Shown: piece by piece, positions 30,117 through 38,274 of the stretch
How the letters are laid out: every line of letters starts with the position of its first letter
How positions within the stretch are numbered: position 1 is the first letter of the stretch
NCBI GenBank assembly: GCA_001781125.1
Contig: MFKT01000009.1
Span: forward strand, 79,629 to 126,839
Direction of reading: 5' to 3'
Source: Candidatus Kaiserbacteria bacterium RIFCSPHIGHO2_01_FULL_53_29
GTDB lineage: Bacteria; Patescibacteriota; Minisyncoccia; Phycocordibacterales; UBA2100
DNA: 47,211 nt
Position numbers and translations under genes: made by a program
The notes under the pieces: model-generated
Databases searched by the model: none
Told to the model about the DNA's origin: nothing
What the model saw: only the letters and a program-made list of their open reading frames with translations

Positions 30117-31067
30117 ATGAAAAAGAATCCTAAATTATTCCGGCTCCTCATGCTTTCCGCAATGTATGAAAACGGCGGCAATGCGACACACCGATTGCTC
30201 GATGGTCATCCAGAGCTATTTGTCTACCCGTTTGAGTCCCAGCCAGGTACGAAATTCGTCAACGATTTTCTCTCATCTCTCTATCCCTTAAAGTATCGAT
30301 GGCCGGTATTTCCAACGGACATTAGTGCTGAAGACGCGTACGAACTCATCATCGATGAGGAAGCGAAGATCAGGATGAAAACACCCCGCGTTAGCAAATT
30401 CCAGAACGCAGATCTCAAAATGACCGACATCGATCGAAAAAAAGATTTTGTTGCCCTGCTCCGTGGAAAATCTCTTAATCGCGCACATGCCATGGAAGCG
30501 TTTTTTCGTGCAAGCTTCAACACTTGGAAGAATTATCCGGCAAGTGGCAAAGAAAAGGTCTATGTCGGGTATAGTCCGATCATCGGCGTGGACGGTGAGA
30601 AAATAATTAATGATTTTCCACATAACGGATACATTCTCCACATCGTGCGCAACCCATTTTCCGCGTACGCGGATACTAAAAAGAGACCAGTTCCACTCTC
30701 ACTTGCGCATTACATGACTGGCTGGGTGACTGCGCAATATTTTGCAAAGCTGTGGGAAGAGAAGTATCCGGGGCGATTTTTTGTACTGCGTTTTGAGGAT
30801 ATTGTGAAGAATCCCCGGCGAATACTTGCCCGCACGCTGTCCAAAATAGGGATACGAGATTCAGAGACCCTTTCGTATCCAAGCTGGAATGGGGAACGAC
30901 TTGCGGAAGTGTATCCATGGGGCACGGTCCGCATTCCTACAGGTGCCGCTAATCTTGCGACCGCACAGGAATTGTCAAAAAAAGAGATCTCTCTGATCTA
31001 CGAACGCACTGAGATGTACATTGAATATCTTGGGTATACCGATCTTTATAGGAAACTATCCCGCTGA
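30117..31067 (+). CDS. sulfotransferase-family protein
   Basis: 316 residues. The PAPS-binding regions are recognisable: the N-terminal MLSAMYENGGNATHRLLDGH, then PELFVYPFES (degenerate 5'-phosphosulfate loop in which GGNAT replaces the usual SGTT), and the 3'-phosphate motif ILHIVRNPFSAYADTKKR. Later RFFVLRFEDIVKNPRRILAR, then TLSKIGI, is the typical helix after it. It would transfer sulfate from PAPS to a hydroxyl on a sugar or peptide. No PAPS-synthesis gene is in the window. It ends 43 bp from the convergent GtrA gene. Confidence 0.8.
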   Translation: MKKNPKLFRLLMLSAMYENGGNATHRLLDGHPELFVYPFESQPGTKFVNDFLSSLYPLKYRWPVFPTDISAEDAYELIIDEEAKIRMKTPRVSKFQNADLKMTDIDRKKDFVALLRGKSLNRAHAMEAFFRASFNTWKNYPASGKEKVYVGYSPIIGVDGEKIINDFPHNGYILHIVRNPFSAYADTKKRPVPLSLAHYMTGWVTAQYFAKLWEEKYPGRFFVLRFEDIVKNPRRILARTLSKIGIRDSETLSYPSWNGERLAEVYPWGTVRIPTGAANLATAQELSKKEISLIYERTEMYIEYLGYTDLYRKLSR

Positions 31068-31110
31068 CCACCTCCTTTATGCAATACGGAGAGGCGCACG
31101 GAAACAGCCC

Positions 31111-31566
31111 TCAAGATGGCGCACGTTCTTCGAGCTCCGGGTTCTTCCAACGAGAGTGAAAGACGAGAAATTTGTAGGAAAAGAAACTCTCGAACGCGAT
31201 AAGAAGCGACGCGAAGAATTGCGCAGCAACAGGGGGCCACTTTGCATATTCGACAAGACAGAAGACAAGTCCGGTATTGAGCAGAAGATTGCCGAGAACA
31301 ATGAAAAAATAGCGGACGGCCTGACGATGGATGTGCTCCGTGCGCCTATCGCGGAACGTCCAGAATTTTTGAAGCGTAAAGCTGACGACCATCGCCACGC
31401 ATACCGCTACAACAGATGCGTATAGATACCAGATATGGAAAAACTCGGTCAAGATGTACAGCGTCCCGATATTTGTCACGGCAGCCGTGCTCCCGGAGAT
31501 AATGTAACGGACTATTTTGAAGCGTTCCGGCCATACGTGTGCGATTAAAGATCGGAGAGTTTGCAT
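31111..31566 (-). CDS. GtrA-family membrane protein
   Basis: 151 residues with four hydrophobic helices: IVRYIISGSTAAVTNIGTLY, YASVVAVCVAMVVSFTLQKF, RYFFIVLGNLLLNTGLVFCL and AAQFFASLLIAFESFFSYKF. The family signature KFWTFRD lies after the second helix and KFLVFH at the end. GtrA-like proteins help flip or supply polyprenol-linked sugars for surface-glycan decoration. It lies 12 bp downstream of the nucleotidyltransferase-cupin gene on the same strand. Confidence 0.88.
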   Translation of the reverse strand: MQTLRSLIAHVWPERFKIVRYIISGSTAAVTNIGTLYILTEFFHIWYLYASVVAVCVAMVVSFTLQKFWTFRDRRTEHIHRQAVRYFFIVLGNLLLNTGLVFCLVEYAKWPPVAAQFFASLLIAFESFFSYKFLVFHSRWKNPELEERAPS

Positions 31567-31578
31567 ACCGGAAAAGAC

Positions 31579-32430
31579 CTACACGCGGCCATGATCATCT
31601 TCGATCCGGACGATGTCGTCTTCGTCAAATTTCCCGTAGGCAATCTCTACAACAACTCCCCCTCTCTTCGATTGAAGACGGTGGATCTGCTTTTTGCCGA
31701 CGCGGAATACTTCTCCTTTTTTCAGAGGAACCGAATGCGTGCCTTTTTTGTCCTGCACGATCGCCGTTGCGTCCCCCTCCACGAGGAGCCACCACTCTTC
31801 GCGACGATGATGGTACTGTAGGCTCAATCGTTTCTTCGGCTTGATATATATCGTCTTGAGATTCCACTCGTCGCCGCTGTCCCAGCCGTAGTATTCCCCC
31901 CACGGCCGCACCGATTTTGACGCAGGCCTGCGCGCAGCATTGATCATCCATGACGACGATTGCACCTTCCCCCCTTTTCCAACGTTGAAAATCATCTTGA
32001 TACCAAGCCGCCTGCATGCAACAACTTCAGGGGTATTTTTTGCTCCGCGATCGCCTCCGTTTGCAAAGATCGCGGGCTTCAACTTTTTGAGCGCCCGCAC
32101 GACGCTCATATCCCTATCGTTTTTCTTGTGATCGGTAATGGCGACCGAATCCACGAACGGAAACGAGCCGATGATTTCCGCGCGTTCTCGCTGCGGCATA
32201 AACGCAAATCCTTTCTTGGCCTTGAGCCAGTTGTCATTGTTCAAGATGACGACGAGTCTGTCGCCGAGCTTACGCGCCGTCTCAAACATCCGCACATGAC
32301 CAATGTGTAGTGGGTCAAAACCGCCCGAAACCGCGACCCATACAGGACTGCGATTTGTGACCAAGCGAGTACCCTTGGACAAATCGGGAGCCCAGCGTAG
32401 CGGCTTATGTGCTGTTTTCTTGGTCACCAT
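31579..32430 (-). CDS. nucleotidyltransferase-cupin fusion
   Basis: 283 residues from ATG at 32430 (MVTKKTAHKPLRWAPDLSKG), or 287 from 32442. Residues about 30-155 are a cytidylyltransferase-fold domain: WVAVSGGFDPLHIGHVRMFE (HIGH-type H-x-G-H), VILNNDNWLKAKKGFAFMPQ, RERAEIIGSFPFVDSV and KPAIFANGGDRGAKNT, like the RfaE/HldE adenylyltransferase part. Residues about 175-283 are a type II mannose-6-phosphate isomerase cupin: SVRPWGEYYG, KPKKRLSLQYHHRREEWWLL (metal His/Glu) and KGEVFRVGKKQIHRL. One protein would activate a phosphosugar and sense or isomerise one. Fusion of these two domains is unusual. Confidence 0.82.
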   Translation of the reverse strand: MVTKKTAHKPLRWAPDLSKGTRLVTNRSPVWVAVSGGFDPLHIGHVRMFETARKLGDRLVVILNNDNWLKAKKGFAFMPQRERAEIIGSFPFVDSVAITDHKKNDRDMSVVRALKKLKPAIFANGGDRGAKNTPEVVACRRLGIKMIFNVGKGGKVQSSSWMINAARRPASKSVRPWGEYYGWDSGDEWNLKTIYIKPKKRLSLQYHHRREEWWLLVEGDATAIVQDKKGTHSVPLKKGEVFRVGKKQIHRLQSKRGGVVVEIAYGKFDEDDIVRIEDDHGRV

Positions 32431-32517
32431 GAATGTCGGCATGGTAGCACGCCCCTTTTAAATCGCCACAAAGAGACTCAACTCACTCTCCTTGCTGTGG
32501 TATATTCCCTACTATCT

Positions 32518-33477
32518 ATGCATAATGGCACGGAAAAAATGGTGGTCGTCGGTTTCGGGTGGGTCGGACAAGCAAATGCGCTTGCTCTCAACATACTTGG
32601 CTACAACGTCTCGTATTTCGACCCCGGCGAGCCGCCACAGCACTATCCTCTACACGCGGGGGTGTATGAGGGAGTCGAGAAACTTTCCGATATAACGAGC
32701 AGGGATTCTGAAAAGACGTGGTACATCGTTTGCGTTGGCGACCGCGTATCTGAAGACGGTGTGCAGGATATTTCAAATATCAAACGGGCACTCGACTCAC
32801 TTAAAGGCATACAGGGCGGCGTTATCTTGCGCTCAACAATTCTTCCGGATCTTCTCGAAGACCTTTCGTTCGATTACTATATGCCGGAATTCCTGCATGA
32901 GAAAAAAGCGGTCGAGGAATGTGTAAGCCCCTATCTCTTCGTACTTGGTTCGAGAAAGGGTGCGCGCGCGGAGCCATCGGTCTTTGGGCTCTGGCGCACG
33001 CACGCACGAAAGGATTTCCATGGCACGCCGCAAGAGGCATCATTCATCAAGTATCTTTCGAACCTTTGGAATTCATTGCGCATCGCATTTGTAAACGAAT
33101 TTGGCGACTCGATCGGTAGGCCTTCGACCAAAGAAGAATTGGCGCGTATAAGCGATATCATCGACTTTCTGTTTGATCACCGAAGCTATATGCGTTATGG
33201 CAAGGCATTCGGCGGTCATTGTTTGCCCAAAGATACGCGCGCCTTTGCAGGGTGGTACAATAAAGATCCAAAACGGATTCCCCTTATCGCTGGAATGTAC
33301 GAGTCCAATGCCCGACATCAGAAAATGGAGAAAGAATTTCCCCTCCTGCCCGAATGGTATTCGCAGTGGCCCGATCGCCATATCTCAGGATGGCAGGCAC
33401 TTCGCGAGCTGTGGTATGCAATCCGGAAAAACACGCGTCCGGCGAAGCTCCTAAGGCGAATCGGGAGACAAAAATGA
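32518..33477 (+). CDS. short UDP-glucose/GDP-mannose dehydrogenase-like protein
   Basis: 319 residues from ATG at 32518 (MHNGTEKMVVVGFGWVGQAN); longer in-frame starts overlap the opposite-strand gene and look noncoding. It has the Rossmann GFGWVGQ, the central FIKYLSNLWNSLRIAFVNEF and the catalytic loop YGKAFGGHCLPKDTRAF with Cys235, as in enzymes that oxidise UDP-glucose, UDP-ManNAc or GDP-mannose to the uronate. Normal members are about 430 residues with a third, UDP-binding domain; here the protein ends soon after PLIAGMYESNARHQKM with a basic tail (RPAKLLRRIGRQK). It is therefore C-terminally reduced. Its stop overlaps the GIY-YIG start. Confidence 0.8.
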   Translation: MHNGTEKMVVVGFGWVGQANALALNILGYNVSYFDPGEPPQHYPLHAGVYEGVEKLSDITSRDSEKTWYIVCVGDRVSEDGVQDISNIKRALDSLKGIQGGVILRSTILPDLLEDLSFDYYMPEFLHEKKAVEECVSPYLFVLGSRKGARAEPSVFGLWRTHARKDFHGTPQEASFIKYLSNLWNSLRIAFVNEFGDSIGRPSTKEELARISDIIDFLFDHRSYMRYGKAFGGHCLPKDTRAFAGWYNKDPKRIPLIAGMYESNARHQKMEKEFPLLPEWYSQWPDRHISGWQALRELWYAIRKNTRPAKLLRRIGRQK

Positions 33478-33758
33478 ATCCCGTTAGAGATGACAAAAGT
33501 TGGTATACTTACGTTCTCTGGAGTTTGAAGGACCGCGAGACGTATACAGGTTCAACAAATGATTTACGGAAGCGTTTCAAGCAACACAACGACGGTCTGT
33601 CGCGCTCAACGAAAGGACGACGTCCGCTTAAGTTGATATACTACGAGATGTGTATGAACGAACAAGACGCACGATCGAGAGAGTTATTTCTTAAATCGGG
33701 CATGGGTAAGCGCTATCTCAAGAATCGCTTGAAAGGCTTCCTATCTCTAACGGGATGA
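33474..33758 (+). CDS. GIY-YIG nuclease encoded inside an inverted-repeat element
   Basis: 94 residues. The GIY-YIG core is WYTYVLWSLKDRETYTGSTN (Tyr11, Tyr24-Thr-Gly), then DLRKRFKQHN with the catalytic Arg, and SRELFLKSGMGKRYLKNRLK with the metal-binding Glu70. This is the small single-domain UPF0213/YhbQ-like type, very common in CPR. The first five residues MNPVR and the last residues SLTG are encoded by the terminal inverted repeats at 33478-33491 and 33743-33756. The ATG overlaps the stop of the UDP-sugar dehydrogenase, and the TGA overlaps the ATG of the next gene, so the whole element is slotted between two operon genes with no spare base. All catalytic residues look intact. Confidence 0.9.
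   Translation: MNPVRDDKSWYTYVLWSLKDRETYTGSTNDLRKRFKQHNDGLSRSTKGRRPLKLIYYEMCMNEQDARSRELFLKSGMGKRYLKNRLKGFLSLTG
33478..33756 (+). mobile_element. GIY-YIG element with CCCGTTAGA ends
   Basis: A 279-bp unit with perfect 14-bp terminal inverted repeats, ATCCCGTTAGAGAT and its complement. It shares the outer ATGAAYCCCGTTAGA / TCTAACGGGRTGA with the three short elements at 17494, 20361 and 40548. It is the only one with a protein gene inside, so it is a candidate autonomous member. TGA occurs on both sides, either as part of the terminus or as a target duplication. Confidence 0.75.
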
Positions 33759-34735
33759 AAAAAGCACTTATCACAGGAGCGGCAGGCTTTATTGGCTACC
33801 ACCTTGCGCGTAGGCTCGTGACCCAAGGATACGAGATAATGCTCGTCGATAATTTTGCACTCGGGAAAGCCGACAACGCTTTTCAAGCACTCTGCAAGGA
33901 GAAGAACGTCTCGTTCATCGAAACAGACCTGACTGACCAGAAAGCGTGGGAACAATTCGAGACGTTCGATCACGTATATCATCTCGCCGCCATCAACTCG
34001 ACAAAACTGTTCTACGAAATACCGCATGAGATCTTGCGCACGGCACTCTTGATGAACTTGAACGCAGTCGAATGGTCCCGACGGCATAATTCCAGCGGTA
34101 AGATACTTTTTACTTCTTCAAACGAGGCGTACTCTGGTGCGCTCGAAGCCTTTGGGAAATTACCTCTCCCCACTCCGGAAGACGTGCCGCTCGTTATTGC
34201 AGATCCGCATAATCCGCGATGGTCATACGCCGGTACCAAGCTGATCGGCGAACAGCTTTTTATTCACTACGCAAAAGCTTACAACTTCCGCATGTCTATC
34301 GTACGCCCGCACAATTTCTATGGGCCACGTTCGGGTCACCACGTCGTTCCCGACGTGCTCGAACGCATCAGAGCGCGCACAGATCCATTTCCGATTTACG
34401 GGGCAGAGGAGACCCGGTCGTTTTGCTATATCGAGGATGCAGTCGAGGCGATCCAAATTGTGATGGAATCCCAAAAAACCGACGGTGGCACCTACCACAT
34501 AGGATCCAACGTTGAAACGAAGATCGGTGATCTCGTTGAGGAAATATTCAAACTTTCAAACTGGCGGCCAAACAAACTTGATGTGAAAGAAGCCCCCGCA
34601 GGCTCTGTGAAGCGCCGGCTTGCTGATGTATCCAAGATCAAACGCGACACGGGATGGGAAGCGACTACGCCACTTACTGATGGTTTGCAAAAAACCATAG
34701 GGTGGTATTTTGAGCGTCCTGCAGAAACGGGCTAA
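33755..34735 (+). CDS. NAD-dependent epimerase/dehydratase
   Basis: 326 residues; the ATG overlaps the GIY-YIG stop. It is an extended SDR with MKKALITGAAGFIGYHLARR, VYHLAAINSTKLFYEIP, FTSSNEAYSGALEAFGKLPL, a catalytic WSYAGTKLIGEQLFIHY (Tyr, Lys), RPHNFYGPRSGHHVVPDVLE and RSFCYIEDAVEAIQIV. Related to UDP-glucuronate decarboxylase and UDP-glucose 4-epimerase-like enzymes. Coupled with the dehydrogenase upstream, conversion of a UDP-uronate is plausible but unproven. It ends in a 4-bp convergent overlap (CTAA) with the oxidoreductase gene. Confidence 0.85.
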   Translation: MKKALITGAAGFIGYHLARRLVTQGYEIMLVDNFALGKADNAFQALCKEKNVSFIETDLTDQKAWEQFETFDHVYHLAAINSTKLFYEIPHEILRTALLMNLNAVEWSRRHNSSGKILFTSSNEAYSGALEAFGKLPLPTPEDVPLVIADPHNPRWSYAGTKLIGEQLFIHYAKAYNFRMSIVRPHNFYGPRSGHHVVPDVLERIRARTDPFPIYGAEETRSFCYIEDAVEAIQIVMESQKTDGGTYHIGSNVETKIGDLVEEIFKLSNWRPNKLDVKEAPAGSVKRRLADVSKIKRDTGWEATTPLTDGLQKTIGWYFERPAETG

Positions 34736-35766
34736 TTTCGGAAGGATACGGAAACAGCACGCGCCTTTTTTGCCGATGCAATAAAGGCTTCTGTAATAGC
34801 AATTACGGCCTTCCCGTCGTCTGCGGTAGCTCCGACAAAGGCTTTCTTCTCCCGGGCGTTTGCAAAATCCTGCAACACTTTCCCGTAGAGATCCCGAGCG
34901 TAGAATTTTGTCTTCCGAGTCCCGCGTGCGGTAGTGAATTCAAGCGTATGCGCGCCACCATCAAATATACCGAGTGTTAATTTACCCTTGCTTCCGTATA
35001 TGACTATCCTGTTGTCCGCACTCGGAATTTGTTTGCTCGTTGTAATAAGCGCAGGTGTGCCTTTTTCTAGTTCAAGAATGCCTACGGCCGTGCGATCAAC
35101 GGAATGAGCACTTGCATCAGTGAAACTTCGCACCGCCGTAATTTCTTGTCCAATCAAGAATCTTACGAGGTCAAAAAGGTGTACCCCACGCGCCATAACT
35201 GCGCCGCCCCCGGAGCGCTTTAGATCTTCACGCCACTGCATGTGCGTAGGGAGCTTGGGGAGGGCGCTTTGCCCCAATGTTCCGATTGACCAATGCATAT
35301 CCATGTATACGAGCACGCCGAGCTTTTCTTGTGCGATCATTTTCCGCGCCTCTTGAATCGCGGGGTTTTGCCGAAGTTGAAAATCTACGAGGAAGTGTAC
35401 TCTTCCTTTTTTTGCTTCGCGAACGATGTTCTCCCCCTCTCGGATTGAGAGTGCGAGCGGTTTTTCGCACAAAACATCTTTTCCGGCGCGAATCGCTTGT
35501 AACGATTCACGCGCATGCATATTATTGGGACTTGCAATATATACAGCATCGATCAAATGCTTTTTTTTATCACTTGTGAGAAGGACTTTGAGTGAACTAA
35601 ATCTATGCGAGACTTTGTAGCGTTTGGCAAATCCCGCGGTACGCGTTTTGCTGTCACCGACGATTGCCACGAGCCTCTGTCCTTGGGTCTTGCTCATCGC
35701 TTCAGCAAATCGCTCCGCTTGTCGCCCGAGCCCTACAAACGCCCATGTAATCGCTTTCTTTTTCAT
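34732..35766 (-). CDS. Gfo/Idh/MocA-family sugar oxidoreductase
   Basis: 344 residues. It has an N-terminal Rossmann domain (WAFVGLGRQAERFAEAM), the consensus YIASPNNMHARESLQAIRAG, then KDVLCEKPLALSIREGENIV with the catalytic Lys of EKP, and FLVDFQLRQNPAIQEARKMI. The C-terminal beta-sheet domain holds GGAVMARGVHLFDLVRFLIG with the conserved Asp/His. It uses NAD(P) to oxidise or reduce a sugar or nucleotide-sugar carbon, often C3 in deoxysugar pathways. The next gene upstream is a deoxysugar-type C-methyltransferase, so the two may act in series on the same keto sugar. Confidence 0.88.
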   Translation of the reverse strand: MKKKAITWAFVGLGRQAERFAEAMSKTQGQRLVAIVGDSKTRTAGFAKRYKVSHRFSSLKVLLTSDKKKHLIDAVYIASPNNMHARESLQAIRAGKDVLCEKPLALSIREGENIVREAKKGRVHFLVDFQLRQNPAIQEARKMIAQEKLGVLVYMDMHWSIGTLGQSALPKLPTHMQWREDLKRSGGGAVMARGVHLFDLVRFLIGQEITAVRSFTDASAHSVDRTAVGILELEKGTPALITTSKQIPSADNRIVIYGSKGKLTLGIFDGGAHTLEFTTARGTRKTKFYARDLYGKVLQDFANAREKKAFVGATADDGKAVIAITEAFIASAKKARAVSVSFRN

Positions 35767-35773
35767 ACGCTTG

Positions 35774-37018
35774 TTAATCAGCTACAATCTCTGCTCTCGG
35801 CAATGGCACGATAAACGTGCCTTTATAGCCTACTTTACGCAGGATCTGTATGAGCTCCGGCCCAATATGCCACGAAAGAAGGAGCGCATATTCTGGTTGC
35901 TCTTTGAGAAGTCTTCCCTCATCTACAACGGGAATATGAGTGCCTGGTGCATACATGCCGATCTTCGGTGAACCTTTCTTCTCACACAGATAATCGAGCA
36001 GTGTCGTATCAATATGGGTAAAACCGAGAAGTGTATTGGAGCGCGCAGGGCTTCCAATGCCGACGATCCTGCCCTTCTTTTTGCACTCAAGAAGCAGAGA
36101 GACGAGATCGCGTTTTTTCTGACGGACCTTCTCGCCAAATTCCCGCAACGTTTTTGCGTCGTATAACCCTGCTTTTCTTTCATCAGCAAGAAGCTTCGAG
36201 GCACGTGCACTTAATGGATGCTTGCCCCTCTTTGCGTAAATCCTTATGGAACCGCCCGCAGCAGAAATGCGTTCTGCGTCAACGACCGACATGCCGTGCA
36301 TTTCCATAAGTCTCATAAATGGCTTCAACGTATAAAAACGCAGATGCTCGTGGTACACGCAATCAAACTCTGTCTTCTCCAGCGTATCAAGAAGATACTG
36401 GGATTCAGATACAAATAGGCTCCCCTCTCCCATGAGTGCCCTCACATTCCTTACCAGAGTGGATGTGTCGTTGATATGCGCAAAAACGTTAGTCGCCGTA
36501 ACGACACGGGCTTTCCCGTGTTTTTTCAAGATCCGCTTAACAACCACTGCACTGAAAAAGTCCTGCACTGTTGTGATCCCCTTCTTATTCGCATCTTTGG
36601 CCGCATTGGTCGGCTCGACGCCAAACACACGAGCACCCTTCTTCTTGAACGGTACGAGTAATGACCCGTCGTTGGAACCGATGTCCACAACGAGATCACC
36701 TTTCTTAAAGAGACCTTCTGCCTCAAGTGTGTCCGCTAATTGCCTAAAGTTGCGCAACAGCATATTGGTGAGACCCGTGCGATACGGATACTCTTTCGGA
36801 AAAACCTTCTTAGGCTCAACGATGTAGTCAAGTTGCACAAGCCCGCACGCGCTACATCGCACAAGGTTTAGGGGGTATGTGTCTTCGGGCTCATGCAACA
36901 TCTTTTCTGTAAGGTATTCCTGAACGATCGGCTGATGTCCGAATGAGAGGATTTCAATGAGCTTTGTGTGTCCGCAGATCTGACAGTGTGTGACTGGTCC
37001 CGTAGTTTTAGGTGTCAT
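35774..37018 (-). CDS. deoxysugar C-methyltransferase
   Basis: 414 residues with the three-part layout of the TylC3/NovU group. It opens with a zinc-binding N-domain (CQICGHTKLIEILSFGHQPI and CSACGLVQLDYIV, four Cys). A SAM domain follows (LVVDIGSNDGSLLVPFKKKG, VTATNVFAHINDTSTLVRNV, FDCVYHEHLRFYTLKPFMRL with the YHEHLRFYT active-site block), then a C-terminal Rossmann-like domain (VGIGSPARSNTLLGFTHIDT and LLSWHIGPELIQILRKVGYK). It adds a methyl group to C3 of a 4-keto-deoxysugar nucleotide, making a branched sugar. The start 7 bp from the oxidoreductase gene suggests joint expression. Confidence 0.92.
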   Translation of the reverse strand: MTPKTTGPVTHCQICGHTKLIEILSFGHQPIVQEYLTEKMLHEPEDTYPLNLVRCSACGLVQLDYIVEPKKVFPKEYPYRTGLTNMLLRNFRQLADTLEAEGLFKKGDLVVDIGSNDGSLLVPFKKKGARVFGVEPTNAAKDANKKGITTVQDFFSAVVVKRILKKHGKARVVTATNVFAHINDTSTLVRNVRALMGEGSLFVSESQYLLDTLEKTEFDCVYHEHLRFYTLKPFMRLMEMHGMSVVDAERISAAGGSIRIYAKRGKHPLSARASKLLADERKAGLYDAKTLREFGEKVRQKKRDLVSLLLECKKKGRIVGIGSPARSNTLLGFTHIDTTLLDYLCEKKGSPKIGMYAPGTHIPVVDEGRLLKEQPEYALLLSWHIGPELIQILRKVGYKGTFIVPLPRAEIVAD

Positions 37019-37055
37019 AAGTCTTTACTAAGTATGCGGGACTATATCATACCCA

Positions 37056-38207
37056 CTATGGCTTTTCACTCCGACTACGATGTGCTGTGTTTTTCAAAAT
37101 ATTCCATAGCTCGTCCGCGCGATGATGATGGTCCAACACCTCCCAACGCTTGAGCGCTTTGCGCGAAAGCTCGGTGCGCTTGTCTTTGGAGCGCACTACA
37201 CTTTCGAGTGTATGAGACAGTGAGGTCACATCGCTATCTGTAAAGGTCGCGACCGCGTCCGCCGCCATCCACTCCACACCCCCCGCAGCCGGGACAATAC
37301 AAGGAGTGCCAAGTGAGAGCGCTTCCATGACGACCACGGATGGTTGTTCTATGCGCCAGCGCGGCAGCACGAATATGTCGGCCCGCGCAAGCGTTTTCCA
37401 AAAATCCTCCTTTGAGATCCAACCAGGGAATGAGATCTGATGCGATACATTCTTGTGAGAGCCCAACTCGATGAGACGTTGCCGTTCGGGTCCATCGCCT
37501 CCAATCGTCACGTGAATATGGGACCGAATATCATCCGGTAGAAGAGATACCGCTTCAACGAGAAGATGGAATCCTTTTTGTTCAATCATGCGTCCCGAAG
37601 CAAACACGAGAAGTGGCCAGCCAAGAGCAGATTCGCTGCGTTCTTTCACGACAGCCCGCATTGCAGAGGGGTCAAAGAAATCAACCATTATAGATACGCG
37701 CTCTTTCGGTACGCGCAGTCCAAATCTCCGGTACTCTTCATATAAAAACGGCGTTGTGAAAATAAAATGATCAATGCATGGCACTAGAACGCGATAGAAA
37801 AACTTCTCAAGAAAAGAACGTGTAATTCGCCGGAGAGAGTTATTTTTCTCCCAGACGAGCATTTCGCGGTTATAAAATGCGACGACCGGCTTCCCGCCCT
37901 GTAACCGGTACGCGGCCGCTGCATAGGCAAATTGCCCTTCGACGTGGACGACGTCCGCATCTCGCGCATGTGCCCGTAAGAAGCAAAATACCCTCCACTG
38001 TGACCATGGGAGCGATTTGTTTGTTACCCGCTCTTCTTCAACGGAGTACGGCACGTCGAGCGGACTTTGATTGAGCTCGGAAAATACAGTAAGCACGCGC
38101 ACGTCGGCGCCGCGCAATTGCATATCGCGAACCTTGCAGTCCAGGTCAGGGACTGAACCTCCGGCCCGCTGGAAGTCGATTTTTGTTGTCACGAATAGTA
38201 TATGCAT
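37056..38207 (-). CDS. GT4-family glycosyltransferase
   Basis: 383 residues from ATG at 38207 (MHILFVTTKIDFQRAGGSVP); the ATG 15 bases upstream is less likely. It has a GT-B fold: N-terminal donor/acceptor half with DADVVHVEGQFAYAAAAYRL, C-terminal Glycos_transf_1 half with PLLVFASGRMIEQKGFHLLV, HVTIGGDGPERQRLIELGSH, ADIFVLPRWRIEQPSVVVME (the E-x7-E motif) and LGTPCIVPAAGGVEWM. It would add one sugar to a growing surface glycan from a nucleotide donor on the cytoplasmic side. The linkage cannot be predicted. Confidence 0.9.
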   Translation of the reverse strand: MHILFVTTKIDFQRAGGSVPDLDCKVRDMQLRGADVRVLTVFSELNQSPLDVPYSVEEERVTNKSLPWSQWRVFCFLRAHARDADVVHVEGQFAYAAAAYRLQGGKPVVAFYNREMLVWEKNNSLRRITRSFLEKFFYRVLVPCIDHFIFTTPFLYEEYRRFGLRVPKERVSIMVDFFDPSAMRAVVKERSESALGWPLLVFASGRMIEQKGFHLLVEAVSLLPDDIRSHIHVTIGGDGPERQRLIELGSHKNVSHQISFPGWISKEDFWKTLARADIFVLPRWRIEQPSVVVMEALSLGTPCIVPAAGGVEWMAADAVATFTDSDVTSLSHTLESVVRSKDKRTELSRKALKRWEVLDHHHRADELWNILKNTAHRSRSEKP

Positions 38208-38274
38208 ATGTTCGTGTCGCACACTCTGAGCGTATAGTATGCGAGGCAGGATTGCCAGTAGACTATTCTGTCGC

